This document shows, in pieces, positions 37,819 through 47,275 of a stretch of 64,000 nucleotides of DNA. The first letter of the stretch is position 1, and every line of letters starts with the position of its first letter. The position numbers were made by a program, and so were the translations under genes. This DNA is from Cognatundibacterium aquatile (GTDB lineage: Bacteria > Pseudomonadota > Gammaproteobacteria > Burkholderiales > Burkholderiaceae_D). Under the pieces are notes generated by a model that made no database searches, had not been told where the DNA came from, and worked only from the letters and a program-made list of their open reading frames with translations. Where the stretch lies: positions 868,001 through 932,000 of the forward strand of contig NZ_JACOFT010000001.1 in NCBI RefSeq assembly GCF_014699135.1, read 5' to 3'.

Positions 37819-37860
37819 ATCGATATCCCAACTGATCACGTACAGATTGGAAAATGAAAG

Positions 37861-38418
37861 ATGAACGTCAAACGCTGCTCTTGGGCCAACTCAGTCAATC
37901 CCTTATACATTGCCTATCACGATAACGAGTGGGGGCGCCCATGTCATGATGAAAACCGTTTGTTTGAAATGCTGAATCTGGAAGGTGCTCAGGCCGGACT
38001 AAGCTGGGAAACCGTCTTAAATAAGCGCGCGAGTTACCGCATCGCTTTTGATGACTGGGACGCAAAAAAAATCGCACAGTACGACGCCGATAAGGTGGCG
38101 GAATTACTGGCCAATCCCGGCATCGTGCGTAATCGTTTAAAAGTCGCAGCGACCATCAATAACGCCAAAGCGTATCTGCAACTATGCGAGGAGGTAGGCA
38201 GTCTGGATAAGTATCTTTGGGCATATGTCGACGGCAAACCGATACTGAATCATGGTGAGCGCATAGTAACGACACCATTGTCTGATCGTATTTCCAAGGA
38301 TCTGCGCCAACGAGGATTTAAGTTTGTCGGCTCAACGATAATTTATGCGTATATGCAGGCCATCGGCATGGTGCAGGATCATGCCGCAGACTGTGACTGG
38401 CGTCAGTCTGCAGTCTGA
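37861..38418 (+). CDS. tag: DNA-3-methyladenine glycosylase I
   Basis: A 185-residue base-excision repair enzyme removing 3-methyladenine. The HhH-type zinc-snap ligands expected for Tag are visible: Cys in VKRCSWAN and His in AYHDNEWGRP at the N-terminus, and HAADCDW (His and Cys) at the C-terminus. FEMLNLEGAQAGLSWETVLNKR is the characteristic substrate-pocket block. It is convergent with the Anbu gene, 34 bp away. Confidence 0.95.
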   Translation: MNVKRCSWANSVNPLYIAYHDNEWGRPCHDENRLFEMLNLEGAQAGLSWETVLNKRASYRIAFDDWDAKKIAQYDADKVAELLANPGIVRNRLKVAATINNAKAYLQLCEEVGSLDKYLWAYVDGKPILNHGERIVTTPLSDRISKDLRQRGFKFVGSTIIYAYMQAIGMVQDHAADCDWRQSAV

Positions 38419-38452
38419 TTAATTACCTTCAGTTCAAAATTAAACAAACGTA

Positions 38453-39343
38453 TCAATGCTGACGCGGATTGCTGCGTTGTTCCGCGAAGGATTGCAGGCT
38501 TCCCATTGTGGATGTGCCTGAGGTTTTATCCGGATGCGCAACCATCACAGGTTTGCTGTGAGTATTGGCCGCTGAAGCTGATGGTTGATGCCCGGTCAGA
38601 TTACTTGCGGAAGCATTGATATCCCAGACCGGCGCTTCTATTCCTTCGAAGACGGTTTTTAATTGTTGCCCCCAGCTATTTCTGATCATCTGAAAATACT
38701 GATTTTTTTCATCGATGGTGACGAAGCGTGATACTGCCAGATGATTATTTTCATAGACCAGCAGATCCAAGGGCAGACCGACGGAGATATTAGAGCGCAG
38801 TGTGGAATCCATAGAAATCAACGCACATTTTGCCGCATCGTCAAGGCTGGTGGCAGGATTGATGACGCGGTCGAGAATAGGTTTGCCGTATTTGGCTTCG
38901 CCGATCTGAAAGTAGGTGTTTTCGTTGTGCGCTTCAATAAAATTACCTGCTGAATAAATCTGAAACAGACGGCAACGTTCGCCTTTGATTTGTCCGCCAA
39001 ACATCAGGCTGACATTAAAGTCGATGCCAAATTCGGATAAGGCTTTGGCATCACGCTGATGTATGACACGCACGGCTTCACCCAGAATACGTGCAGCATC
39101 GTACATACTCTGAACGTTCCAGATCGTATTGCCATTTGCATCCTGATACTCAGAAAGTAATTCGCGTATGGACTGTGAAATCGACAGATTACCCGCCGTC
39201 ATCAATACCATCATGCGTTCGCCCGCTTTCTCAAAGACGGACATTTTTCTGAATGTACCGACCTGATCCACGCCGGCATTCGTGCGGGAATCAGATAGAA
39301 AAACCAGCCCGGCATCGAGGCGTATGCCTACACAGTAAGTCAT
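38453..39343 (-). CDS. Anbu-type proteasome-related protein
   Basis: A 296-residue protein related to 20S proteasome beta subunits. Removal of the initiator Met exposes Thr (MTYCVGIRLDAGLVFLSDS), the expected N-terminal nucleophile, and the proteasome-like SDSRTNAGVD and later LISMDSTLRSNISVGLPLDL segments are present. Anbu is known as an ancestral beta-subunit homologue forming open spiral or ring assemblies; its natural substrates are not known. It is the last gene of a run of ATP-grasp, alpha-E, transglutaminase and Anbu, the set typically associated with Anbu, which supports the call. The last 50 or so residues are low complexity (SASAANTHSKP). Confidence 0.9.
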   Translation of the reverse strand: MTYCVGIRLDAGLVFLSDSRTNAGVDQVGTFRKMSVFEKAGERMMVLMTAGNLSISQSIRELLSEYQDANGNTIWNVQSMYDAARILGEAVRVIHQRDAKALSEFGIDFNVSLMFGGQIKGERCRLFQIYSAGNFIEAHNENTYFQIGEAKYGKPILDRVINPATSLDDAAKCALISMDSTLRSNISVGLPLDLLVYENNHLAVSRFVTIDEKNQYFQMIRNSWGQQLKTVFEGIEAPVWDINASASNLTGHQPSASAANTHSKPVMVAHPDKTSGTSTMGSLQSFAEQRSNPRQH

Positions 39344-39415
39344 ATTAAATCGTGAGTAGAGTATGTATAAGTCAGGATTTTACCTCAGGCCATCATTGAA
39401 CTGTCATGCAACACG

Positions 39416-40222
39416 CTATTGCGGCGTCACCTGTACGCTGACCGTTAATGTTTCAATACCACCGCCGCGCCGTATGCCGCGAACCGGTGCAGCCGTATCG
39501 TAATCACGACCGATAGCAAGGCGGCAATAAGAGTCTGTCATCAGTCTGACGTGGGTCACATCGATGCTGATCCAGCCGTGATAATCATGGTCTTGCGCCC
39601 AGACATCCACCCAGGCGTGGCTTTCAGCGTGATCGCTGGATTCCGGATCGATATATCCTGAGACATAGCGGGCAGGTACGCCCATGACATGACAGCAAGC
39701 GAGAAATAAATGAGCATGATCCTGACACACGCCTCGTCCCATTAACAAGGCATCGTTGGCTGTAGTGGTAACGACCGTGCTGCCGGTCTGATAGGTAACC
39801 GCATTTCTTATTTGCTCTGCAAGATAAAGGAGCTCACGGCTGGAGGCCGATTGTTCCCGAGGTAAAGAGCGTTTCGCAAACGTCTGAATTTCCGCACTGC
39901 TTTCCGTGAGCTGAGTGGGAATGGTGAATATTAGTGGCGACCATGGCTCGGCGTTGGTAATACGTCCGGCATCCGGGCTTCTGACATTGACGATGCCCGA
40001 TGCCAGTATATTGACCTCCAGATGTGGTTCAGTAATGGTCAATGTATGAGATTGATTGCCATAGGCGTCTGTGTATGCATGTCGATGTCCGGCAGCGACA
40101 ATGCTCCACTGCGCTATATGTTGATGCAACTCCGTACGTGGCGTCAGATGCAATTGCTGTATCGTGTATGACGATGGCGCGGAGTAGATATATTTGGTCT
40201 GATGCCGGATATTGAGTTGCAT
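39416..40222 (-). CDS. Transglutaminase-like protein with N-terminal beta domain
   Basis: A 268-residue protein. The N-terminal half has the bacterial transglutaminase-like N domain (LNIRHQTKYIYSAPSSYTIQ). The papain-like core has the Cys in LLMGRGVCQDHAHLFLAC, the His in SHAWVDVWAQDHDYHGWISI and Asp nearby (SIDVTHVRL). The catalytic triad therefore looks complete. Such proteins usually act as proteases or amide transferases. It sits between the alpha-E gene (17 bp) and Anbu (72 bp) in the same run. Confidence 0.9.
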   Translation of the reverse strand: MQLNIRHQTKYIYSAPSSYTIQQLHLTPRTELHQHIAQWSIVAAGHRHAYTDAYGNQSHTLTITEPHLEVNILASGIVNVRSPDAGRITNAEPWSPLIFTIPTQLTESSAEIQTFAKRSLPREQSASSRELLYLAEQIRNAVTYQTGSTVVTTTANDALLMGRGVCQDHAHLFLACCHVMGVPARYVSGYIDPESSDHAESHAWVDVWAQDHDYHGWISIDVTHVRLMTDSYCRLAIGRDYDTAAPVRGIRRGGGIETLTVSVQVTPQ

Positions 40223-40239
40223 AATGAACGTTGGTGCTT

Positions 40240-41190
40240 TCAGGCAGCCAGAGGTACTAAAAAATCACGACTGATGCGATTGCCTAATTCAAAAATGCGC
40301 TCCAGAAATTCCGTCAGCGTGTTGTGTAGTCCGGCGTTCAGAATGTCTTCAATGGTGGCAAATTTTAATTCCGCATGTAGCTTTCCGGCGAAACGTTCGG
40401 TGTCTGCTGAGACATCATTGCTGACCACCGCGAGGTTGGCAATGACTTCATCCATGCATGCGAGTAAAGAGCGTGGCATATTACCGCGTAACATGAGTAA
40501 CTCTGCCACGCGTTCCGGTGTGATAACGTCGCGATACACTTTGCGATAAATTTCGAATCCTGAAACGGAATGCAGCAATGCTGCCCAGTAATAAAAATCC
40601 TTTTGTATACTTTCCTTCGGCTGCCCCTTTGCTTTCGTGCCGTGAAATTTCACATCCAGAATACGCGCCGTGTTATCGGCCCGTTCCAGAAATGTACCGA
40701 GCCGTATGAAGTGAACCGCCTCATCTTTTAGCATCGTTCCCAGCGTCACACCGCGCGATAAATGCGAACGGTATTTGACCCATTCAAAGAACTGGCTGGG
40801 GTCTTGTTCGACGATGCCGCTCGCAAGTTTTTCCTGCATCGATAGCCAGGTTGCATTCTGGGTTTCCCATACTTCGGTTGTCAGCGTGCCGCGCACTGCA
40901 CGTGCGTTTTCTCTGGCCTCTTTTAAACAGGACGCAATCGAGGATGGATTCATCGGGTCACGCACCATGAAATCGAGCACATCTTTTTTGGTCAGGATGC
41001 CATAGTGGAAATCAAACGACGATTGCAACTCCGAGATACCCAACATGGCACGCCAGCCATTTTCTGCATGTTCTGCAGATTGCGGCAACATGGATGTCTG
41101 TACATTCACGTCCAGCATGCGGGCGGTGTTTTCAGCGCGTTCTGTGTAGCGCGCCATCCAGAATAAATGATCAGCAGTTCTGCTCAGCAT
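40240..41190 (-). CDS. Alpha-E domain protein
   Basis: About 316 residues, mostly helical. The opening MLSRTADHLFWMARYTERAE and the repeated EXXXR-type segments (HFIRLGTFLERADNTARILD) define the alpha-E family, of unknown function and usually encoded next to circularly permuted ATP-grasp proteins. The ATG at 41190 lies 1 bp after the ATP-grasp stop and has GGAG upstream; a longer frame to 41229 would run back into that gene and is not preferred. Confidence 0.92.
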   Translation of the reverse strand: MLSRTADHLFWMARYTERAENTARMLDVNVQTSMLPQSAEHAENGWRAMLGISELQSSFDFHYGILTKKDVLDFMVRDPMNPSSIASCLKEARENARAVRGTLTTEVWETQNATWLSMQEKLASGIVEQDPSQFFEWVKYRSHLSRGVTLGTMLKDEAVHFIRLGTFLERADNTARILDVKFHGTKAKGQPKESIQKDFYYWAALLHSVSGFEIYRKVYRDVITPERVAELLMLRGNMPRSLLACMDEVIANLAVVSNDVSADTERFAGKLHAELKFATIEDILNAGLHNTLTEFLERIFELGNRISRDFLVPLAA

Positions 41191-41191
41191 G

Positions 41192-42616
41192 TCAGTTCTC
41201 CAATACCCAGGTGTCTTTGGTGCCACCACCTTGTGACGAATTCACGACTAATGAACCCTCTTCCAGCGCGACCCGGGTCAGTCCGCCAGGTGCCATCGAG
41301 ATCGTCTTGCCAGACAATACAAATGGCCGCAAATCAATATGGCGCGGAGCAATGCCACTGTCGACAAAAGTCGGACATGACGACAAGGCTAATGTCGGTT
41401 GCGCGATATAGCCTTCTGGCTTGGCAAGCAGGCGCTGACGGAAATCTTCAATTTGTTGTTTGCTCGAAGCTGGGCCAACCAGCATGCCATAGCCACCTGC
41501 ACCATGAACTTCTTTCACGACCAATTCAGGAAGATGGGCGAGGGTATAGGCAAGATCATCCGGTTTGCGACACTGATACGTCGGCACATTATTCAGTATC
41601 GGTTGTTCAGACAGATAAAATTTGATCATATCCGTGACATAAGGATAAATCGATTTATCATCTGCAACCCCTGTGCCAATCGCGTTGGCAAGGGTCACGC
41701 GTCCGGCGCGATAGACCGATAATAAACCTGGAACGCCAAGTGATGAATCCGGGCGAAATGCGAGTGGATCAAGAAAATCATCATCGACCCGGCGATAAAT
41801 TACATCCACCCGTTTTGGCCCTCGCGTCGTGCGCATATACACGGCGTTATCGTCAACAAACAGGTCTTTACCTTCGACCAGCTCAACCCCCATTTGCTGC
41901 GCCAGAAATGCGTGCTCGAAATAAGCTGAGTTATACATACCTGGCGTCATGACGACGATGGTCGGATTGTCGATTCCCATCGGCGCCACTGAGCGCAGAT
42001 TATCCAGCAACATATCCGGGTAATGGTCTACAGGAGCAATCTTGTTTTTGGCGAATAATTCAGGAAACAGCCGCATCATCATTTTGCGGTCTTCCAGCAT
42101 ATAAGAGACACCGGATGGTACGCGCAGATTATCTTCCAATACGTAAAAATCACCCTGGCCTGCACGCACAATATCGACGCCGGCGATATGTGCATAGATA
42201 TCTGATGCAACAGAAACGCCCTGCATCTCAGGCCGGTACTGCGCATTTTTATAAATCTGCTCAGGTGGAATGATCCCGGCTTTAATGATGTTCTGATCAT
42301 GGTAGACATCATGAATAAACATATTCAATGCCTTCACGCGCTGTACCAGCCCGGTTTCCAGTAGAGCCCATTCTTTGGCGGGGATAATGCGGGGAATGAT
42401 GTCGAAAGGAATCAGGCGTTCTGTGCCCGCATCGTCGCCATAGACAGCGAAGGTAATGCCGACGCGACGAAAGCTGAGATCGGCTTCCGCTCGTTTGCGT
42501 TGCAGACGCTCCGCTGATTGCTTCGCTAACCAGTGATGGAATTCGCGATAATGCTCACGCGTCGAATCTGCTGTGCCGATGGTCTCGGCCGTCATTTCAT
42601 TAAAGAATTTTGCCAT
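41192..42616 (-). CDS. Circularly permuted ATP-grasp protein
   Basis: About 474 residues of the type 2 circularly permuted ATP-grasp family. Visible blocks are RVGITFAVYGDDAGTERLIPFDI, HDVYHDQNIIKAGIIPPE, the ATP-site region FYVLEDNLRVPSGVSYMLED (quoted in part), and the late Gly-rich VVKEVHGAGGYGMLVGPAS. Such proteins are predicted ATP-dependent ligases making peptide-like bonds. It starts the Anbu run, 72 bp after the symporter gene stop. The ATG at 42616 is preferred over a GTG four codons earlier. Confidence 0.9.
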   Translation of the reverse strand: MAKFFNEMTAETIGTADSTREHYREFHHWLAKQSAERLQRKRAEADLSFRRVGITFAVYGDDAGTERLIPFDIIPRIIPAKEWALLETGLVQRVKALNMFIHDVYHDQNIIKAGIIPPEQIYKNAQYRPEMQGVSVASDIYAHIAGVDIVRAGQGDFYVLEDNLRVPSGVSYMLEDRKMMMRLFPELFAKNKIAPVDHYPDMLLDNLRSVAPMGIDNPTIVVMTPGMYNSAYFEHAFLAQQMGVELVEGKDLFVDDNAVYMRTTRGPKRVDVIYRRVDDDFLDPLAFRPDSSLGVPGLLSVYRAGRVTLANAIGTGVADDKSIYPYVTDMIKFYLSEQPILNNVPTYQCRKPDDLAYTLAHLPELVVKEVHGAGGYGMLVGPASSKQQIEDFRQRLLAKPEGYIAQPTLALSSCPTFVDSGIAPRHIDLRPFVLSGKTISMAPGGLTRVALEEGSLVVNSSQGGGTKDTWVLEN

Positions 42617-42687
42617 GTCCCATTCCACGATTACTGAGTCAACTTAGCTATATCAAAAAGCGTGCCAAGCAAACTCAGTCGTGTAAA

Positions 42688-44727
42688 TCAGGGGGCGCGG
42701 ATATAGTCAATCAGTTCCGTAGTATGGTGATCGGGTGCTGGTGTCATCAGGCTGGCGATCACCATGGCAATGAATCCTGCAGGAACACCGAATACGCCGG
42801 CGGATATCGGTGCAATATGCCACCATTGATTGGCCGGACTACCGCCAAATAATGGGTGGGTGAATACCATATAGAAAATACAGACAAAAAAGCCTGTGAT
42901 GATGCCTGCAACAGCGCCTTGACGATTCGCGCGCTTCCAGAATATGCCCAATATTAGTGCGGGAAACAGTGTCGATGCGCCGACAGAAAAGGCCGCACCA
43001 ACAAGTGACAAAATATCGGCTGGTTTGAGGGATGCCACATAGGCCGCAATCAGCGCAACGACCAGCAGCAGTAATTTTGAAATCGTCACCCGCTTTTGTG
43101 TAGATGCCGTGGGGTCAATGATTTTGTAATAGATATCGTGCGACAAAGAGTTTGAAATAGTCAGCAGCAATCCATCTGCCGTTGACAGTGCCGCCGCCAG
43201 CCCGCCAGCGGCGACCAGACCGGAAACAACGTAAGGTAAGCCAGCAATTTCCGGCGTGGCGAGAACGATGATATCGCCATCAAGGACGATTTCCGCAAGT
43301 TGCACTATGCCGTCTTTATTGATATCGGTGATGCTGACCAGCGGGTTAAGTTTGTCAATGTTTGCCCAATACGTGACCCACGAAGGTAACTTGGAGAATT
43401 CGCTGCCAACCAGCGAGTTATAGATATCGTACTTAACGAGTATCGCCAGCGATGGAATCGTGATGTACAGCAGCATAATGAAAAACAAAGACCAGAATAC
43501 GGAGTCTCTGCTTTCTGTCACTGAGGGCGTAGTGTAATAGCGTGTCAGTACGTGGGGCAAGGCTGCGGTACCCATCATCAGACACAACACCAGCGCCATG
43601 AAATTATTTCGTTTGATATCGGATTCAGCCTTATCTTTGGCAGCATAAGGCGTGTATTGTGCAAAGCCCGGCCTGGATTTCAACAGATAGGAATTGCGCG
43701 CTTCCGCCCAGCTATTTCTTGCATCAGCTGGCGATGCTGGGTAGTTCGCCAGTGCACGACTGGCAGTTTTGATCGCAATTAATGAGCCATTCCCGGCTTT
43801 TAATTCTTCCAGATTTTTTTGCAGCTCGGCGCGCCCAGATTCCCATGATTCAGGCAACTGCTGAATTTTTTTATCGTATTCGTCTGCACGTAATTTATAA
43901 ATGTCCCTGACTTCTTTTTCCTTGGGGCTCTTATCAAACTGGGCTTCTTTTTTTGCCAGCTCTGGTAAAAATGCACCATAGGATATTTGCGGAAATGGAT
44001 TGTCCGTATGTTTGGCCGACAACCAGGCGACCGGAATCATGAATGCGATTACGATGATGATGTATTGCGACACCTGCGTCCATGTGACGGCACGCATACC
44101 GCCCAGAAATGAACAAACCAGTATGCTGGCTAATCCCAGAAAAATACCGACCGAGAAATCGACGCCGGTAAAGCGCGAAGTGATCAGGCCGACGCCATAA
44201 ATCTGCGCCACGACATAGATAAAAGAAATGAATACGGTCGCCAGTACCGCCAGAATACGCACGATATTGGTATGTGGTTTACCTGAAAATCGCGTACCCA
44301 GAAAATCTGCAATCGTGTATTGGCCGAATTTTCTGATGTATGGTGCGATCAGCATCGCTACCAGACAAAATCCGCCGGTCCAGCCTATGATGTAGGCGAG
44401 TCCGTCAAAGCCTTGTAAATACAGCCCGCCGGCAAGACTCAGAAAACTGGCGGCAGACATCCAATCGGCCGCAGTTGCCATGCCATTAAATACTGCTGGC
44501 ACCCGTCTGCCGGCGACATAGTATTCTGCAATGTCAGAGGTTCGGCTGACCAAGCCGATGCCAGCGTAAATAACGATGGTGGCGAACATAAACAGATAGC
44601 CTATCCAGACCCGTGGAACGCCTTCTTTTTCCAGTATCGTCAGGACGATCAGAAAGATAAAAAAAAGTAAGGTATACCAAAGATAGTAGGACGTTAATCT
44701 CTGTGTAAATCGTTTTTGTGGCGACAT
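42688..44727 (-). CDS. Sodium:solute symporter, large subunit (VC_2705/ActP-like)
   Basis: A 679-residue SSS-family symporter with about 13 membrane segments. The first (YYLWYTLLFFIFLIVLTIL), GLVSRTSDIAEYYVAGRRVP and MATAADWMSAASFLSLAGGL are typical. A hydrophilic insertion of about 130 residues (around KKEAQFDKSPKEKEVRDIY to AKDKAESDIKRN) lies in the middle, rich in charged residues; this makes the protein longer than the roughly 550-residue acetate permeases. It starts 4 bp after the DUF4212 gene, its usual small partner. The substrate is probably a small carboxylate (inference). Confidence 0.9.
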   Translation of the reverse strand: MSPQKRFTQRLTSYYLWYTLLFFIFLIVLTILEKEGVPRVWIGYLFMFATIVIYAGIGLVSRTSDIAEYYVAGRRVPAVFNGMATAADWMSAASFLSLAGGLYLQGFDGLAYIIGWTGGFCLVAMLIAPYIRKFGQYTIADFLGTRFSGKPHTNIVRILAVLATVFISFIYVVAQIYGVGLITSRFTGVDFSVGIFLGLASILVCSFLGGMRAVTWTQVSQYIIIVIAFMIPVAWLSAKHTDNPFPQISYGAFLPELAKKEAQFDKSPKEKEVRDIYKLRADEYDKKIQQLPESWESGRAELQKNLEELKAGNGSLIAIKTASRALANYPASPADARNSWAEARNSYLLKSRPGFAQYTPYAAKDKAESDIKRNNFMALVLCLMMGTAALPHVLTRYYTTPSVTESRDSVFWSLFFIMLLYITIPSLAILVKYDIYNSLVGSEFSKLPSWVTYWANIDKLNPLVSITDINKDGIVQLAEIVLDGDIIVLATPEIAGLPYVVSGLVAAGGLAAALSTADGLLLTISNSLSHDIYYKIIDPTASTQKRVTISKLLLLVVALIAAYVASLKPADILSLVGAAFSVGASTLFPALILGIFWKRANRQGAVAGIITGFFVCIFYMVFTHPLFGGSPANQWWHIAPISAGVFGVPAGFIAMVIASLMTPAPDHHTTELIDYIRAP

Positions 44728-44731
44728 GTGC

Positions 44732-45025
44732 TTATTCGTCTTTATCGTTTTTATCGTCTTGTCGAGGGCGTTGTATCCAGCGCATGCCTATCGAGTAAAT
44801 CGCGAGGATCAGAACGTAACTCAGCGTCAATCCTTGCGCTGCCAGATAAAACGACAGTGGCCAGCTAAAGAAATGCCATTCGGATAGTTCCCGCGCAAAA
44901 AACAGACTGAAAAAACTGAGCAATCCCCAACATAACAACAGAGCCGTAGTCAGCCGTTTGGTGCGTCGCCAATAATGATGTGGCGCAGACTTTGTTTCCG
45001 GTATTGATGTCGATGGCGTCTTCAT
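44732..45025 (-). CDS. DUF4212 small subunit of the sodium:solute symporter
   Basis: About 97 residues with two membrane segments (LTTALLLCWGLLSFFSLFFA and FYLAAQGLTLSYVLILAIYS) and the typical HYWRRTKRLT before the first. DUF4212 proteins pair with VC_2705-type symporters, and here the genes are 4 bp apart. The ATG at 45025 follows the kinase stop by 1 bp; upstream TTG and ATG codons at 45052 and 45049 would overlap the kinase gene. Confidence 0.9.
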   Translation of the reverse strand: MKTPSTSIPETKSAPHHYWRRTKRLTTALLLCWGLLSFFSLFFARELSEWHFFSWPLSFYLAAQGLTLSYVLILAIYSIGMRWIQRPRQDDKNDKDE

Positions 45026-45026
45026 T

Positions 45027-46565
45027 TCACGCTTCGCCGATGAATTCATCAAAGGGGTTTAATCTGAACGAAATGCGGAAAACGGTACCAGGAAATTGCG
45101 GGTCCTGAGGATGGGGATTATCGAGAATTTCTATCTGCGCGCCATGTTGCTGGGCGATTTCCCTGACGATGGCCAGACCAAGTCCGCTGCCTTGTACATT
45201 GCTGCCGAGGATGCGGTAAAAACGTTCAAATACATGTTCACGTTCAGCGACGGGGATACCGGGACCATTGTCTTCTACTTCGATGATGGCCAGCGCCTGC
45301 TGTTCATTCATGCTGACTTTGACCGTGATGCTGTGGCCTGACGGTGTATAACGGATTGCATTGTCGATCAGATTGCTCAGCATTTCCCGCAGCATCAACG
45401 GATTAGCGAAAATGGTGATGGGAAAATCGGGCTGTTCAAAACCCAGATCAATTTTTTTTGCGAATGATGCCTGTATCCAGTCCCGAACGACATTCATCGC
45501 CAGTTCATTCAAGTTCACTTGCTCCAGAGGCCGGGTGGCTGGGGTCAGGTTTTCTGCGCGAGCCAGCGTCAGCAATTGATTGATGAGGCGGGTTGCTGCT
45601 TCTGAGCTGGTCGATAACTGCAATAGTGAGCGCCGGATTTCTTCCTGATCGGTTTGTCGTAATGCCAGTTCAGATTGCATACGCATACCCGCCAGCGGTG
45701 TTTTCATCTGGTGCGCAGCATCCGCGATGAAGCGTTTTTGAATGTCTATCGTTTGCGCCAGACGTGCCAGCATGTCATTTAATGAATTAACCAGGGGTGT
45801 GATTTCTTCCGGCACCTGGCGCGAATCGATAGGGCTGAGGTCATCCGGGCGGCGGGCGCGTATGCGTTGTTGCAATTCGGCCAGCGGCGATAAGCCCCGG
45901 CTCAGTGCAAACCAAACCAGTGCCAGCGCGATTGGCAAGATAATGAATTGTGGCAGCACCACACCTTTAATAATTTCATTCGCCAGAACAGCGCGTTTTT
46001 CCAGCGTTTCCGCGACCTGTATCATGATCTGCGACGACTCAGGATTGACCGTTTTCTTGGTCGGTGGCGTTAAATCGATATAACTGTACGCGATGCGATA
46101 ATCGATACCGCGCAAACTCAGATTTCTGAACTGAATATTACCGGCCGCAGGTCGTTCTTCATCAGCAGGCGCCGGAATATCCTGATCGCCATCGATCAGA
46201 TCCCCCTTGGCATTTTTTATCTGGAAATGAATATTGTCGAGATCATCGGCCCGCAAAATATCACGTGCCGGTTTGGATAATTGGGTAATCGCCTGACCAT
46301 CAAATTCTTTGACCTGTTGTGCGAGCACGAGCACCTTGTCTTCCAGTGCACGGTCGAAAGGCTGATTTGCAATCGACTTTGCCACCAGATACGTAATGGC
46401 AATACTCATAGGCCACAGCAGCAACAGCGGCGCCAGCATCCAGTCAAGAATTTCGCCAAATAACGAGCGCTGGATTTTTTCTTCTGGCTGCTGCAACAAT
46501 ATATTTTCTGACGCAGCGGGCGCAGAATTCGATGAAGTATCAGCGACGCTGCTGTCTGTACTCAT
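45027..46565 (-). CDS. Sensor histidine kinase (TctE/QseC-like)
   Basis: A 512-residue membrane sensor. After an acidic N-terminal tail there are two membrane segments (WMLAPLLLLWPMSIAITYLV and VVLPQFIILPIALALVWFAL) around a periplasmic region of about 130 residues (the TctE-type N domain). A HAMP-like region, the dimerisation helix with the phosphorylated His (FIADAAHQMKTPLAGMRMQ, near 283), the N box (REMLSNLIDNAIRYTP), and G boxes (VEDNGPGIP, GSGLGLAIV) complete it. It overlaps the regulator gene by 4 bp and precedes the symporter genes, so it probably senses the symporter's substrate. Confidence 0.93.
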   Translation of the reverse strand: MSTDSSVADTSSNSAPAASENILLQQPEEKIQRSLFGEILDWMLAPLLLLWPMSIAITYLVAKSIANQPFDRALEDKVLVLAQQVKEFDGQAITQLSKPARDILRADDLDNIHFQIKNAKGDLIDGDQDIPAPADEERPAAGNIQFRNLSLRGIDYRIAYSYIDLTPPTKKTVNPESSQIMIQVAETLEKRAVLANEIIKGVVLPQFIILPIALALVWFALSRGLSPLAELQQRIRARRPDDLSPIDSRQVPEEITPLVNSLNDMLARLAQTIDIQKRFIADAAHQMKTPLAGMRMQSELALRQTDQEEIRRSLLQLSTSSEAATRLINQLLTLARAENLTPATRPLEQVNLNELAMNVVRDWIQASFAKKIDLGFEQPDFPITIFANPLMLREMLSNLIDNAIRYTPSGHSITVKVSMNEQQALAIIEVEDNGPGIPVAEREHVFERFYRILGSNVQGSGLGLAIVREIAQQHGAQIEILDNPHPQDPQFPGTVFRISFRLNPFDEFIGEA

Positions 46566-47275
46566 TGTTGTCCGGCATCTGGATTGGCTGGTTTCGCTGA
46601 CGGTGCGACGAAGAATTTTTCAAGGCAGTAACCTAATCCTCTGACTGTCGCAATTCTGACGCCATCAACTTCAATTTTTTTACGCAGACGATGCACATAC
46701 ACTTCGATCGCGTTATTACTGACTTCCTCGCCCCACTCACAAAGGTGGTCGACCAATTGCTCTTTCGAGACCAGACGTCCGGTTCTTTGTAATAACACTT
46801 CTAGCAGACCCAGTTCGCGTGCCGATAAATCCAGCATCTGTTCGTGGATATATGCAATTCTGCCAACCTGATCGTAACTGAGCGGCCCGTGTTTAATAAC
46901 AGTGGGGCCGCCGCCAGCACCGCGTCGTGTTAAAGCCCTGACGCGTGCTTCGAGTTCGGACAAGGCGAACGGTTTAGCCATGTAATCGTCCGCACCTAAA
47001 TCCAGCCCTTTTACTCTTTGCTCTACTGAGTCAGCAGCAGTCAGGATCAGTACCGGAAGATGTGAATTGCGGGCGCGCAAACGGCGCAGTACTTCCAATC
47101 CGCTCATTTTTGGCAGGCCGAGATCCAGAATCAGTAAATCGAAGTCCTGAGTCGATAACGCAGAATCCGCTTCCTGTCCGTTGCTGACGCAGTCAGTCGC
47201 ATAACCTGATTGCCGCAGTGAGCGGGTCAGTCCGTCTGCCAGCACGCTGTCGTCTTCTGCTAATAAAATACGCAT
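46562..47275 (-). CDS. OmpR-type response regulator (TctD/QseB-like)
   Basis: About 237 residues: a receiver domain (MRILLAEDDSVLADGLTRSL, phospho-acceptor in LLILDLGLPKMSGLEVL, Lys in DYMAKPFAL) and a winged-helix DNA-binding domain (LSARELGLLEVLLQRTGRLV, VSNNAIEVYVHRLRKKIE). The frame extends to 47431, but the receiver begins at the ATG at 47275, which has GGAA upstream; the extra 52 residues are not family-like. It heads the run RR-HK-DUF4212-symporter and is likely to activate it. Confidence 0.94.
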   Translation of the reverse strand: MRILLAEDDSVLADGLTRSLRQSGYATDCVSNGQEADSALSTQDFDLLILDLGLPKMSGLEVLRRLRARNSHLPVLILTAADSVEQRVKGLDLGADDYMAKPFALSELEARVRALTRRGAGGGPTVIKHGPLSYDQVGRIAYIHEQMLDLSARELGLLEVLLQRTGRLVSKEQLVDHLCEWGEEVSNNAIEVYVHRLRKKIEVDGVRIATVRGLGYCLEKFFVAPSAKPANPDAGQQ

